Shown here: piece after piece, positions 18,644-27,727 of the stretch | Layout: the number at the start of each line of letters is the position of its first letter | Numbering within the stretch: the stretch's first letter is position 1 | From: Ramlibacter pallidus | GTDB lineage: Bacteria > Pseudomonadota > Gammaproteobacteria > Burkholderiales > Burkholderiaceae_C | Direction: 5' to 3' | DNA: 64,000 nt | Assembly: GCF_015070875.1 (NCBI RefSeq) | Contig: NZ_JADDIV010000001.1 | Span: 775,144-839,143 of the forward strand | Translations under genes and position numbers: made by a program | The notes under the pieces: generated by a model | Told to the model about the DNA's origin: nothing | The model's input: the letters and a program-made list of their open reading frames with translations, nothing else | The model's database searches: none

Positions 18644-19303
18644 ATGCAGCTGGACGACGCCTTGCGCGAGCAGGTCCGCGCCCGTCTCGCCGGCTTCGCC
18701 GTGCAGCGCGCGCCGCACGGACCCGAGCACGCGGCGGCCGTGGCGGTGGCGCTCGCCGAGGAAGGCGACGGCGCCGAGGTCGACGGCCTGGCGCGACCGG
18801 CCGCATGGAGCCCTGCCGCGGCGCTGCTGCTCACGCGCCGGTCCGCCCACCTGAACAACCATGCGGGCCAATGGGCACTGCCCGGCGGCCGCATCGATGC
18901 CGGCGAGACGGCGGAAGCGGCGGCGCTGCGCGAACTGCAAGAAGAGATCGGGCTGCAGCTCGGCGCCGACAGCGTGCTGGGCACGCTCGACGACTTCGTC
19001 ACGCGTTCCGGCTTCGTGATCACGCCGGTGGTGGTGTGGGCCGGCGCGGCCCGCGGGCTGGTGCCGAACCCGGACGAGGTCGCGGCAGTGCACCGCATCC
19101 GCGTCGAGGAATTCATGCGCACGGACGCGCCGCTGCTGGAACCCTCCGAAGACCCGGGCCGCGAGATCCTGCGCATGCCGGTCGGCCGCAGCTGGATCGC
19201 CGCGCCGACGGCCGCCGTCCTCTACCAGTTCCGCGAGGTCTGCATCGCCGGCCGCGCCACGCGGGTCGCCCACTTCGACCAGCCGCTGTTCGCGCGGCGC
19301 TGA
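18644..19303 (+). CDS. nudL: Nudix hydrolase, probable CoA pyrophosphatase
   Basis: 219 residues. The Nudix box GRIDAGETAEAAALRELQEE with the following IGL fits the consensus, and the preceding LTRRSAHLNNHAGQWALPGG carries the LLTRRS...H..GQ pattern of the CoA pyrophosphatase (NudL/YeaB) subgroup. These enzymes split coenzyme A to phosphopantetheine and 3',5'-ADP. It is cytoplasmic. GACAAT at 18632-18637 lies six bases before the ATG, suggesting a leaderless mRNA. It may be co-transcribed with the methyltransferase 22 bp downstream, although that gene has its own box. Confidence 0.87.
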   Translation: MQLDDALREQVRARLAGFAVQRAPHGPEHAAAVAVALAEEGDGAEVDGLARPAAWSPAAALLLTRRSAHLNNHAGQWALPGGRIDAGETAEAAALRELQEEIGLQLGADSVLGTLDDFVTRSGFVITPVVVWAGAARGLVPNPDEVAAVHRIRVEEFMRTDAPLLEPSEDPGREILRMPVGRSWIAAPTAAVLYQFREVCIAGRATRVAHFDQPLFARR

Positions 19304-19325
19304 AGCCCTGGACTACGATCGCCGC

Positions 19326-20147
19326 ATGAAACGAAGCGCATTCACCCTGCTGGCGGGCCTGCTGTTCGCCGGCGCGCCGCACGCGCAGCCGACCGAGGAG
19401 GTCCCCTTCATCACCTCGCCGGACAACGTCACGCTGGAAATGCTGGGTCTGGCCAGGGTCGGTCCGAGCGACCACGTGATCGACCTCGGCTCGGGCGACG
19501 GCCGCATCGTGATCACCGCGGCGCGGCGCTTCGGCGCCTCCGGCCTCGGCGTGGAGATCGTGCCCGACCTCGTGCAGCAGAGCCAGCGCAACGCGCGCGA
19601 GGCGGGCGTCGCGGACCGCGTGGCGTTCCGCGAGCAGGACCTCTTCCGGACCGACCTCGCGCCGGCCACCGTCATCACGATGTACCTGCTGCCCGAGGTG
19701 AACCTGCAGTTGCGGCCCGCGCTGCTGGCGCTCAAGCCCGGCACCCGCGTCGTCTCGCACGACTGGGACATGGGCGACTGGAAACCGGACCGGACGACGG
19801 TGGTGCCGGTGCCGGACAAGAAGGTGGGGCTGGAGAAATCGAGCAAGGTGCACCTGTGGGTGGTGCCCGCGCGCGTCGACGGCCTCTGGTGCGCGCCGCC
19901 GCTGCTGGGAGGCGGCTCGCTGGAGTTCACGCAGTCGTTCCAGCAGGTGCAGGGACGCCTGGCGCGGCGCGGCCGCGTGCGCGAAGGCACCGGCCGGCTG
20001 GATGGCACGCTGCTGCACCTGGAAACCACCGGCGACCGCGCCATGCTGCTGGAGGTGGCCGGCGACACGCTGCGGCTGGCCGACACATCGCAGCCGCTGC
20101 CCGCCGGGACCGTGCTTTTCACACGCGCGCGCAGCGGCAGTTGCTGA
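19326..20147 (+). CDS. Class I SAM-dependent methyltransferase with an apparent signal peptide
   Basis: 273 residues. The central domain has the SAM motif VIDLGSGDGRIVI, an acidic loop after LGVEIVPDL and a following NAREAGVADRVAF strand, all standard for class I methyltransferases. The N-terminus MKRSAFTLLAGLLFAGAPHAQ looks like a Sec signal peptide with an AHA-Q cleavage site, which is odd because SAM is not known in the periplasm. The last ~80 residues form a separate beta-rich domain. TACGAT at 19314-19319 lies six bases before the ATG. The target is unknown. Confidence 0.85.
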   Translation: MKRSAFTLLAGLLFAGAPHAQPTEEVPFITSPDNVTLEMLGLARVGPSDHVIDLGSGDGRIVITAARRFGASGLGVEIVPDLVQQSQRNAREAGVADRVAFREQDLFRTDLAPATVITMYLLPEVNLQLRPALLALKPGTRVVSHDWDMGDWKPDRTTVVPVPDKKVGLEKSSKVHLWVVPARVDGLWCAPPLLGGGSLEFTQSFQQVQGRLARRGRVREGTGRLDGTLLHLETTGDRAMLLEVAGDTLRLADTSQPLPAGTVLFTRARSGSC

Positions 20148-20257
20148 ATGCGCCGCCGCGGATGTAACGCCTGCGCACGGACCCTTGCAGACGCGGCACG
20201 CGCTACCAAGTAGGCTGCGCACGGGCCGCTGGGGTGCCCGTTCGTGAAGGAAGTGCC

Positions 20258-20527
20258 ATGTTCAAACGCCTCGCCCTGCTCTGGACCGTCGTTCGCGGGG
20301 ACGCACGGCAGCTGTGGTTCGCGCTGCGGCACCCGGCCGCGCCCGGCTGGCTGAAGCTGGGCACGGCGCTGATCGCGCTCTACCTCTTCTCGCCGATCGA
20401 CCTGCTGCCGGACTTCATCCCGGGCATCGGCATCGTGGACGACATCGTGCTGGTGCCCCTGGCCATCCGCTGGCTGCTCAAGCGGCTGCCCGCCGAGATC
20501 ACGCGCTCCGCGTCGGCGCGGCGCTGA
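20258..20527 (+). CDS. YkvA-like DUF1232 membrane protein
   Basis: 89 residues with the DUF1232 core LFSPIDLLPDFIPGIGIVDD, preceded by one hydrophobic segment. The family consists of small inner-membrane proteins of unknown function. The ATG follows a GAAGGAAG ribosome site. Its stop is 3 bp from the end of the convergent cytochrome gene. Confidence 0.87.
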   Translation: MFKRLALLWTVVRGDARQLWFALRHPAAPGWLKLGTALIALYLFSPIDLLPDFIPGIGIVDDIVLVPLAIRWLLKRLPAEITRSASARR

Positions 20528-20530
20528 TCG

Positions 20531-20992
20531 TCACGGCCGCCGCCGGGCGGCCGCATCCACCTCTTCCTGCTGGCGCCGGATCTCGCGCGGCCACTGCGCC
20601 TTGATCCAGGACAGCACCGCGACGATCTCGGTGTCGCTCAGCACGCCTTCGTAGGCGGGCATCGCGGACACGTGGTCCTTCAGGTTGGCGGCACGCGCGA
20701 CGCCGTACTTCGTGATGCGGAACAGCACCTCGTCCGGGTGGTGCCAGGTGTGGCCGCTCGCGTCGTGCGGCGGCGCCGGCAACCGGCCGGTGGCGTCGCG
20801 CTCGCGCCAGTTCGGCTGGCCCTCGAGCTTCGCTCCATGGCAGGCAGCGCAATGCGTCGCGTAGATCCGCGCACCGGCCGCGGTGACCGGGGCGTCGTCG
20901 GGGCGCAGCGCGTGCGGTGACGGCGGAGGTCCGGGGTCGCAGCCGGCGAGCAGCAGTGCGGAGAGCGGCAGGGCGAGGTGGGAGGGACGCAT
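20531..20992 (-). CDS. Lipoprotein monohaem cytochrome c
   Basis: 153 residues. The N-terminus ends in the lipobox LSALLLAGC, so the protein is lipid-anchored in the periplasm. One CXXCH (HCAACH) lies near residue 50 and VSAMPAYEGVLSDTEIVAVL supplies the distal Met, a typical class I cytochrome c pattern. The C-terminal tail is charged. It probably shuttles electrons. It lies alone between DUF1232 and a chemoreceptor gene. Confidence 0.88.
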   Translation of the reverse strand: MRPSHLALPLSALLLAGCDPGPPPSPHALRPDDAPVTAAGARIYATHCAACHGAKLEGQPNWRERDATGRLPAPPHDASGHTWHHPDEVLFRITKYGVARAANLKDHVSAMPAYEGVLSDTEIVAVLSWIKAQWPREIRRQQEEVDAAARRRP

Positions 20993-21023
20993 GGCGGCTG
21001 TGCGCCACCTTACCGCATCGCGC

Positions 21024-22655
21024 TCACGAGGCCAGCAGGCCGGGCGTCGTGGGTGCGTAGCCGATGGCCGGCAGGGGTCCGTCCGCAGCCGTCGCCGCCG
21101 GTTCGAACGCTGCCGCCGTGGCGCCGTGCAGCCGGAAGCGCTCCACCAGGCGCAGCAGGGCGCCCGCTTCGTCCTTCATCGACTGCGTCGCCGCGCTCGC
21201 CTCTTCCACCAGCGCCGCATTCTGCTGCACCACCTGCCCCATCTGCGCGACGGCACTGTTCACCTGGCGCAGGCCGGCGCTCTGTTCGCGGCTGGCGCTG
21301 GCGATCTCCGCGATCAGCGCGTTCACGCGCTGCACCGATGCGACCACCCTGCGCATCGTGGCGCCGGCGTCCCCGGCGATGGTGTGTCCCGCATCCACGC
21401 GGTGCACGGAATCTTCCACCAGGTCCTTCACCTGGCGCGCCGCGGCGGCGCTGCGCTGGGCCAGCGCGCGCACTTCGGAGGCGACGACGGCGAAGCCACG
21501 GCCCTGCTCGCCGGCACGCGCGGCCTCCACCGCCGCGTTCAGTGCAAGGATGTTGGTCTGGAAGGCGATGCCGTCGATGACGGCGATGATCTCGCCGATG
21601 CGGCGCGCGGCGGCGGCGATGCCATCCATGGTCTGCACCATCCGGCCCACCGCCGCCGCGCCCTGCTCCGCCACGCCGGACGCCTCGGTGGCGAGGCCGC
21701 TCGCCTGCATCGCGTTCTGCGCGTTCTGCTCCACCGTCTGCGACAGCTGCAGCATCGCGCCGGCGGTTTCCTCCAGCGTGCTCGCCTGCTCCTCGGTGCG
21801 CTGCGACAGGTCCAGGTTGCCTTGCGCGATCTGGGCGCTGGTGTCGGCCACCGCATGGGCGCCGGTCGCCACGTCGCCGACCAGCGCGCGCAGCTGGCGC
21901 GACATGTGGTCGAGCGCGCGGAGCAGGTCCGCCGTCTCGTCGCGGCCCGTCACGCGCACGTCCGCCGTGAGGTCGCCCTCGGCGATGCGGCCCGCGCTGG
22001 CGATCGCGCTGCGCAGCGGCCGCACGATCCGGCGGCTGGCCAGGACGGCGGCGGCGAGCGAGACGAGCACCGCCACCAGCGTGATCGCCAGCAGCAGGTT
22101 GGCGGCCTGCTGCGCGGCCTCCAGCGTGGCCTCCTGGCTCGCCTCGGTCAGTTGCTTTTCGAGGGCGACGAGGGCCTGCAATTCGCGGCCGATCGCGGCG
22201 TGGGTGGCGTCGGCGCCCTGCATGAGGGAGGCCGCCGTGGCGGCGTCGGTGCTCTGCTCGATCGCCTGCTGCAGTTCACCGCGATAGCGCGACAGCCGCG
22301 GCAGCACCGCATCGATGTGCGCGCGCTCGGCCGCGCTCACCTGCGGTTGCGCGCGCATGCCCTGCAGCAAGCCCGCAAGCAGGTCCAGCTGGTCCAGCAG
22401 TTCTCCCGAGGTCTTCTTCACCTGTTCTTCGCTGATGGCGGAACGCCAGGTGAACAGGCGGTAGGCGCCGGATTGCACCGCGCCGACGGACTGCAGCGCG
22501 CCGGTGGCCGCTTCCACGGCGGACTGCCGCGCGCCCGCGAGTTCGCCGATGGCCTGCTTCTGCTGCTCCATCACCACGTACGCGATGCCGCCGAAGGCAA
22601 GCAGGAACACGATGGCGAGCGCGGGCGCGCACAGGACCTTGGCCAGGATCTTCAT
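21024..22655 (-). CDS. Methyl-accepting chemotaxis protein
   Basis: 543 residues. One N-terminal membrane helix is followed by a helical periplasmic sensor of about 160 residues, a second helix (LLLAITLVAVLVSLAAAVLA), a HAMP segment (RRIVRPLRSAI onward) and the cytoplasmic signalling domain. The conserved hairpin tip reads AFQTNILALNAAVEAARAGE, followed by GRGFAVVASEVRALAQRSA. Glu/Gln-rich methylation helices flank it. The C-terminus lacks the CheR/CheB pentapeptide NWETF. The ligand cannot be inferred. No che genes are adjacent, so it joins a pathway encoded elsewhere. Confidence 0.93.
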   Translation of the reverse strand: MKILAKVLCAPALAIVFLLAFGGIAYVVMEQQKQAIGELAGARQSAVEAATGALQSVGAVQSGAYRLFTWRSAISEEQVKKTSGELLDQLDLLAGLLQGMRAQPQVSAAERAHIDAVLPRLSRYRGELQQAIEQSTDAATAASLMQGADATHAAIGRELQALVALEKQLTEASQEATLEAAQQAANLLLAITLVAVLVSLAAAVLASRRIVRPLRSAIASAGRIAEGDLTADVRVTGRDETADLLRALDHMSRQLRALVGDVATGAHAVADTSAQIAQGNLDLSQRTEEQASTLEETAGAMLQLSQTVEQNAQNAMQASGLATEASGVAEQGAAAVGRMVQTMDGIAAAARRIGEIIAVIDGIAFQTNILALNAAVEAARAGEQGRGFAVVASEVRALAQRSAAAARQVKDLVEDSVHRVDAGHTIAGDAGATMRRVVASVQRVNALIAEIASASREQSAGLRQVNSAVAQMGQVVQQNAALVEEASAATQSMKDEAGALLRLVERFRLHGATAAAFEPAATAADGPLPAIGYAPTTPGLLAS

Positions 22656-22747
22656 GGAGGTTCCCTCGACGACTCGTTCTTGCGGGCGGGCCCGTACGGC
22701 CCGCGCACGGCATGCACGCAGGAATTGTGCCGGAAGGCCCGGGGTGC

Positions 22748-24286
22748 TCAGCGCCCGCGCAGGCGGGACAACAGGCCGGCCGTCGAGGCGTCGAGTCCCT
22801 CGATGTCACCGTTCTCCAGCCGCCGGGCCAGGTCGCCCGCGAGGACCTTGCCGAGCTCCACGCCCCACTGGTCGAAGCTGTCGATGCCCCACAACGCGCC
22901 GCTGGTGAACACCCGATGCTCGTACAGCGCCAGCAAGGCGCCCAGCGCCGCGGGCGTCAACGCCTCCAGGACGAAGAAGGTGGAAGGACGGTTGCCGCCG
23001 AAGTGGCGGTGCCCGCCGGCGTCCGCCTTGCCCTGCATCAGGGCCTGCGCCTGCGCCAGTGCGTTGGCGAGCAGCAGCGCGTGGTGCCCCGGCAGGTCGT
23101 GCGCGGGCTGCCGCACGGCGATGAACTCCACCGGCACGCGTTCGGTGCCCTGGTGCAGCATCTGGAAGTACGCGTGCTGGCCGTTGGTGCCCGGCTCGCC
23201 CCACAGCACCGGCGAGGTGGCGAAGGGCAGCGGCTGTCCCTGCGCATCGACGCCCTTCCCGTTGCTCTCCATCTCCAGCTGCTGCAGGTAGGCCGGCAGG
23301 CGCCGCAAGGCGCTGTGGTACGGCGCGATGCTGCGGCTGCCGAACCCGTGGAAGTTGCGGTACCAGACGTCGAGGAGGCCCAGCCGGGCGGGCAGGTTGC
23401 GTTCGAGCGGCGCTTCGCGGAAGTGCCGGTCCATCGCATGCGCGCCCGCCAGCAGCTCGCGGAAGCCTTCCGGCCCGATCGCGATGGCCAGCGGCAGTCC
23501 GATGGCCGACCAGAGCGAGTAGCGGCCGCCGACCCAGTCCCAGAAGCCGAAGGTCGTCGCGATGCCGAACCCGCGCGCGGCCTCGACGTTGGTGGTGAGC
23601 GCGGCGAAATGGCGCGCGATGTCGCGGCCGCCCTGCTGTTCGAACCACGCTTTCGCCGAGCGCGCGTTGGTCATCGTCTCCAGCGTGGTGAAGGTCTTGG
23701 ACGCGACCAGGAACAGCGTGGATTCCGGGCGCAGCCGCTGCAGCACCGCCGCGAGTTCATGGCCGTCGACGTTGGAGACGAAGTGGAAGCGCTTGCCGGC
23801 GATGCACGCGCTTTCCAGCGCCGCCACGGCCATCTGCGGGCCGAGGTCGGAGCCGCCGATCCCGATGTTCACGACGTCGGTGATCGCCGCGTCGTCCCGC
23901 ACGCGTTGCGCGAAGGACAGCATCGCGTCCAGCGTCTCGTGGACGGCGACGGAGTCCGGGTCCCGCGCATCGCGGGGAGCACGCAGCAGCCAGTGCTTGA
24001 CGGCGCGGTCTTCGGTGTTGTTGATGCGCTCGCCGGCGAACATCGCGTCGCGGTACGCCTCGAGGCCGCATTCGCGCGCCAGCGCGAAGAGCTCGCCCTG
24101 CACCTCGGCGTCGATGAGGTTCTTCGACAGGTCCGCGAAGACGTGCGGCGCGTCCTGGCTGAAGGCTTCGGCGCGCTTGAGGTCGTGCACGAAGGCCTGG
24201 CACAGGTCGAAGCCCGCGCCGACGGTGCGGTGGCGTTCCTGCAGGCGCCGCCACGCGGCGGCCTGGTCGCAGCGGATCCTGGCCAT
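22748..24286 (-). CDS. pgi: Glucose-6-phosphate isomerase
   Basis: 512 residues, slightly shorter than the E. coli enzyme. It interconverts glucose-6-phosphate and fructose-6-phosphate in the cytoplasm. Diagnostic segments are VNIGIGGSDLGPQMA, FLVASKTFTTLETMTN and FDQWGVELGKVLA; GEPGTNGQHAYFQMLHQG carries active-site residues. The start is four bases after the tal stop, so tal-pgi form a tight operon. Together with divergent zwf and the HexR-type regulator they make a hexose-phosphate module. Confidence 0.95.
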   Translation of the reverse strand: MARIRCDQAAAWRRLQERHRTVGAGFDLCQAFVHDLKRAEAFSQDAPHVFADLSKNLIDAEVQGELFALARECGLEAYRDAMFAGERINNTEDRAVKHWLLRAPRDARDPDSVAVHETLDAMLSFAQRVRDDAAITDVVNIGIGGSDLGPQMAVAALESACIAGKRFHFVSNVDGHELAAVLQRLRPESTLFLVASKTFTTLETMTNARSAKAWFEQQGGRDIARHFAALTTNVEAARGFGIATTFGFWDWVGGRYSLWSAIGLPLAIAIGPEGFRELLAGAHAMDRHFREAPLERNLPARLGLLDVWYRNFHGFGSRSIAPYHSALRRLPAYLQQLEMESNGKGVDAQGQPLPFATSPVLWGEPGTNGQHAYFQMLHQGTERVPVEFIAVRQPAHDLPGHHALLLANALAQAQALMQGKADAGGHRHFGGNRPSTFFVLEALTPAALGALLALYEHRVFTSGALWGIDSFDQWGVELGKVLAGDLARRLENGDIEGLDASTAGLLSRLRGR

Positions 24287-24290
24287 CCGC

Positions 24291-25238
24291 TCAGGCCGCC
24301 TGCATCAGTTTCTCGAGCTTCACCGCATCCACGGCGAAGGCGCGGATGCCCTCGGCGAGCTTCTCGGTGGCCATGGCGTCCTCGTTGAGCGCCCAGCGGA
24401 ACTGCGCCTCGTCGTAGTTCACGGCGGCGATGTCCGCGCCCTTCGCCTGCGCCGGGTCCAGGGCGCGCGGCACCTCGCCCTGTTTCGCGGCCAGTTCGCC
24501 GAGCAGTTCCGGACTGATGGTGAGCAGGTCGCAGCCGGCCAGCGCGAGGATCTGGCCGGTGTTGCGGAAGCTCGCGCCCATCACCTCCGTCGCGATGCCG
24601 AAGTGCTTGTAGTACTGGTAGATCTGGCGCACCGACTTCACGCCGGGGTCGTTGGCGCCGGAACTCGCCGCCTCGTCCCACGCGCCGCCGGCGCTCTTCT
24701 TGTACCAGTCGTAGATGCGGCCGACGAAGGGCGAGATCAGCTTGACCTTCGCCTGGCCGCAGGCCACCGCCTGGCAGAACGAGAACAGCAGCGTCAGGTT
24801 GGTGTTGATGCCGCGCTGCTGCAGGCGCGCGGCCGCCTGGATGCCTTCCCAGGTGCTGGCCACCTTGATCAGCACGCGGTCCGCCGGCACGCCTTCGGCC
24901 TGGTACAGCTCGATCAGGCGTTCGCCGCGCGTGAAGGTCGCGTCCGCGTCGAAGCTCAGGCGCGCATCGACCTCGGTGGAAACGCGGCCCGGGATGGTGC
25001 GCAGGATCTCGGTGCCGAAGCGCACCAGCAGCCGGTCGATCTGCTCGTCCAGCGGCTTCGCGCGGAAGCGTTGCACCGTTTCCTTGAGCAAGGGCGCGTA
25101 GTCCGCCTTCTGCACCGCCTTCAGGATCAGCGACGGGTTGGTGGTGGCGTCCTGCGGCTGGTACTGCGCCAGCTGGCGGAAGTCGCCGGTGTCGGCGACG
25201 ACGGTGGTGTACTGCTTGAGCGCTTCCAGTTGGTTCAT
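24291..25238 (-). CDS. tal: Transaldolase
   Basis: 315 residues, the size of class I TalB-type enzymes. It transfers dihydroxyacetone units between sedoheptulose-7-phosphate and glyceraldehyde-3-phosphate in the pentose phosphate pathway. [12 protein letters not shown] is the N-terminal signature and [12 protein letters not shown] holds the Schiff-base Lys (about residue 125). GATAAT (complement of 25246-25251) lies seven bases before the ATG, so the mRNA is probably leaderless; upstream in-frame extension would cross this promoter. pgi follows after four bases. Confidence 0.95.
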   Translation of the reverse strand: MNQLEALKQYTTVVADTGDFRQLAQYQPQDATTNPSLILKAVQKADYAPLLKETVQRFRAKPLDEQIDRLLVRFGTEILRTIPGRVSTEVDARLSFDADATFTRGERLIELYQAEGVPADRVLIKVASTWEGIQAAARLQQRGINTNLTLLFSFCQAVACGQAKVKLISPFVGRIYDWYKKSAGGAWDEAASSGANDPGVKSVRQIYQYYKHFGIATEVMGASFRNTGQILALAGCDLLTISPELLGELAAKQGEVPRALDPAQAKGADIAAVNYDEAQFRWALNEDAMATEKLAEGIRAFAVDAVKLEKLMQAA

Positions 25239-25293
25239 GGCCCGGATTATCCGGCGTCGGGGACGTCCGCGGAGGGCCGCCTCCTGCCGCGCC

Positions 25294-25308
25294 GAAACTA
25301 AGTTACAG
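25294..25308. promoter_or_regulatory. Possible HexR-type operator before zwf
   Basis: GAAACTAAGTTACAG in the 97-bp tal/zwf divergent space. It contains the palindrome AACT-N-AGTT (AACTTAGTT on the minus strand) and a TGTAA half-site, resembling the TGTAA...TTACA pattern of HexR operators known in Proteobacteria. It overlaps a TACAGT box that could be the zwf -10 element, and a HexR/RpiR-type regulator is encoded two genes on. Symmetry is imperfect. Confidence 0.35.
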
Positions 25309-25335
25309 TGATCCGAAGCCCCCCAGAACAAGACC

Positions 25336-26790
25336 ATGAGCTTCGACCTCGTCCTTTTCGGCGGTACCGGCGACCTCGCATGGCGCAAGCTGATGCCGGC
25401 GCTGTTCCAGGCCTTCCGCCACGGCAGCCTCCCGTCGGGGGGCCGCATCATCGGCATCGCGCGCGACGACCTTTCCGATGCCGCGTACCGCGAGCTGATC
25501 CGCTCGCGCTTCGACGACGTCGAGCTGGCCAAGCGCCCCAGCCCGGAGGAGTTCGACCGCTTCGCCGGCCTGCTGCACTACCTGCGCGTCGACCTGTCGC
25601 AGCCGGCCGACTACCGCCGGCTGGCGGAGATGCTGCGCGAACGCCATGCCGAGACCGTGGTGATGTACCTCGCCACGGCACCGAACCTGTTCACCGTGGC
25701 ATGCCAGCAGCTGGCGGCCGCGGGACTGAACCGGCCGAACACGCGGCTGGTGCTGGAGAAGCCGCTCGGCCACGACCTCGCCTCCAACCGGGACATCAAC
25801 GAAGCCGTCGGCAAGGTGTTCCAGGAACGGCAGATCTTCCGCATCGACCACTACCTCGGCAAGCCCGCGGTGCAGAACCTGTTCGCGATGCGCTTCGGCA
25901 ATGCGCTGTTCGAGCCGGTCTGGCGCCGCGAGCACATCTCCAACATCCAGATCACGATCGCCGAGGACATCGGCGTGGAGAAGCGGGGCGCGTTCTACGA
26001 CCAGACCGGCGCGCTGCGCGACATGGTGCAGAACCACGCGCTGCAGCTGCTGTGCGCGCTGGCGATGGAGCCGCCCATCAACGCGCACGCCGACGCGATC
26101 CGCGACGAGAAGCTGAAGGTGCTGCGCTCGCTGCAGCGGTGGACGCCGCGCACGCTGGACCAGCACGTGGTGCGCGGGCAATACGCGGGCGGCGCCGCCA
26201 ACGGCCGCGAGGTGCCCGGCTATCGCGAGGAGCCGGGGGTCGACCCGCACAGCCGCACCGAGACCTTCGTCGCCCTGCGGGCCGAGATCGCCAGCTGGCG
26301 CTGGGCCGGGGTGCCCTTCTACATCCGCACCGGCAAGCGGCTGGCGGCGCGCGAGGCCCACATCGTCGTCAACTTCCACGAGGCGCCGCATGCGATCTAC
26401 GAAGCACCGCCCGGCAGCTGGAACCGCCTGGTGATCAACCTGCAGCCGCGCGACGGGCTGCAGATGCACCTGCTGGCCCAGGGGCAGGAGAACCGCCGCG
26501 ACGCACCCGTGCTCGCGCCCGTGCACCTGGACCTGGATTTCGACAAGCGCTTCGGCTCCGAGCGCGTGGGCGCCTATGAACGCCTGCTGCTCGACGTCAT
26601 CGCCGGCCGGCTGAACCTGTTCGTGCGCAGCGACGAACAGGAAGCGGCCTGGCGCTGGATCGAGCCGCTGATCGACTACGCGCGCAACGACGAGCGCGGC
26701 CCGCGTCCCTACGCCGCGGGCAGCTGGGGCCCGAGCGCCTCCAGCGCCATGATCGCCCGCGACGGCTTCTGCTGGTCCGAGGAATGCTAG
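25336..26790 (+). CDS. zwf: Glucose-6-phosphate 1-dehydrogenase
   Basis: 484 residues. It oxidises glucose-6-phosphate to 6-phosphogluconolactone, making NADPH and feeding the pentose phosphate or Entner-Doudoroff route. The nucleotide-binding [16 protein letters not shown] begins near residue 9 and the active-site signature RIDHYLGK near residue 172 with its catalytic His; [11 protein letters not shown] is also conserved. It is divergent from tal-pgi and precedes the HexR-type regulator on the same strand, with a GC-rich repeat between them. Confidence 0.95.
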   Translation: MSFDLVLFGGTGDLAWRKLMPALFQAFRHGSLPSGGRIIGIARDDLSDAAYRELIRSRFDDVELAKRPSPEEFDRFAGLLHYLRVDLSQPADYRRLAEMLRERHAETVVMYLATAPNLFTVACQQLAAAGLNRPNTRLVLEKPLGHDLASNRDINEAVGKVFQERQIFRIDHYLGKPAVQNLFAMRFGNALFEPVWRREHISNIQITIAEDIGVEKRGAFYDQTGALRDMVQNHALQLLCALAMEPPINAHADAIRDEKLKVLRSLQRWTPRTLDQHVVRGQYAGGAANGREVPGYREEPGVDPHSRTETFVALRAEIASWRWAGVPFYIRTGKRLAAREAHIVVNFHEAPHAIYEAPPGSWNRLVINLQPRDGLQMHLLAQGQENRRDAPVLAPVHLDLDFDKRFGSERVGAYERLLLDVIAGRLNLFVRSDEQEAAWRWIEPLIDYARNDERGPRPYAAGSWGPSASSAMIARDGFCWSEEC

Positions 26791-26866
26791 CCCCCACGCT
26801 TGACTCCTTCGGTGCGGCGCTGCCCCCCGAGGGGGCGGTCGCCTCTTGGGGCGGCCCGGCGAGGCT
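26791..26866. repeat. GC-rich intergenic repeat, Comamonadaceae type
   Basis: The stretch between zwf and the regulator contains a hairpin CCCCC-GA-GGGGG (about 26825-26836) followed by CTTGGGGCGGCCCGGCG. From memory, very similar segments recur between genes in Acidovorax, Variovorax and Delftia genomes. Only one copy is present in this window, so its repeated nature cannot be shown here. Confidence 0.45.
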
Positions 26867-26869
26867 CCA

Positions 26870-27718
26870 ATGCTAGACCGCATCAAGGCGTCCATGCCCT
26901 CGCTCGCTCCCGCGGAGCAGCGGGTGGCGAAGCTGGTGCTGGCGGACCCGCGCGCGTTCGCGAACCTGCCGGTGAGTGAACTCGCCGACCGGTCGCACGT
27001 GAGCAAGCCGACGGTCGTGCGCTTCTGCCGCAGCATGGGCTACGACGGCCTCTCGGACTTCAAGCTGAAGCTCGCCGGCAGCGTGAGCGAAGGCGTGCCC
27101 TTCATCCACCGCAGCGTGGACGCCGACGACAAGACCGGCGACGTGCTGGTGAAGGTGATCGACAACGCCGTCGCGGCCTTCCTCAAGTACCGCAACGATG
27201 CCTCGACGTACGCGATCGAGCGCGCGGTCGAAGTGCTGGCGGGAACGTACAAGACGGGCCGCCGCATCGAGTTCTACGGCGTCGGCAACTCGGGCGTCGT
27301 GGCGCTCGACGCGCAGCACAAGTTCTTCCGCCTGGGCGTGCACACCATCGCCCACAGCGACGGCCACATGCAGGTGATGAGCGCCACGCTGCTCGGTCCG
27401 GGCGACTGCGTGGTGGTGATCTCCAACTCCGGCCGCACCCGCGACCTGATGGACGCCTGCGACATCGCCCGGCGCAACGGCGCGACCACCATCGTCATCA
27501 CCGCCACCGGCTCGCCGCTGGCCTCCGCCGGGCAGATCCACCTGGCCGCCGACCACCCGGAGGGCTACGACCGCTACAGCCCCATGGTGTCCCGGCTGCT
27601 GCACCTGATGATCATCGACGTGCTGGCGACCGCCGTGGCGCTGCGCATCGGCGGCGGGCGGCTGCAGCCGCTGCTCCGCGAGATGAAGAACAACCTGCGG
27701 ACCAAGCGCTACGCCTGA
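26870..27718 (+). CDS. hexR: RpiR-family regulator, probable HexR
   Basis: 282 residues from ATG 26870. The N-terminal RpiR helix-turn-helix (VSELADRSHVSKPTVVRFCR) is followed by a SIS sugar-phosphate-binding domain with FYGVGNSGVVALDAQHKFFR and ISNSGRTRDLMD. HexR represses zwf and Entner-Doudoroff genes and is released by 2-keto-3-deoxy-6-phosphogluconate. Its place directly after zwf and facing tal-pgi supports that role. A possible operator is seen at 25294-25308. No strong Shine-Dalgarno precedes the ATG. The RpiR assignment is certain; HexR is a context inference. Confidence 0.88.
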   Translation: MLDRIKASMPSLAPAEQRVAKLVLADPRAFANLPVSELADRSHVSKPTVVRFCRSMGYDGLSDFKLKLAGSVSEGVPFIHRSVDADDKTGDVLVKVIDNAVAAFLKYRNDASTYAIERAVEVLAGTYKTGRRIEFYGVGNSGVVALDAQHKFFRLGVHTIAHSDGHMQVMSATLLGPGDCVVVISNSGRTRDLMDACDIARRNGATTIVITATGSPLASAGQIHLAADHPEGYDRYSPMVSRLLHLMIIDVLATAVALRIGGGRLQPLLREMKNNLRTKRYA

Positions 27719-27727
27719 AGCGGAAGG

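Noticed and set aside
20883-24388. Long plus-strand frames opposite the chemoreceptor and pgi
   Set aside because: Composition typical of antisense frames in GC-rich DNA; the minus-strand products are well-known proteins.
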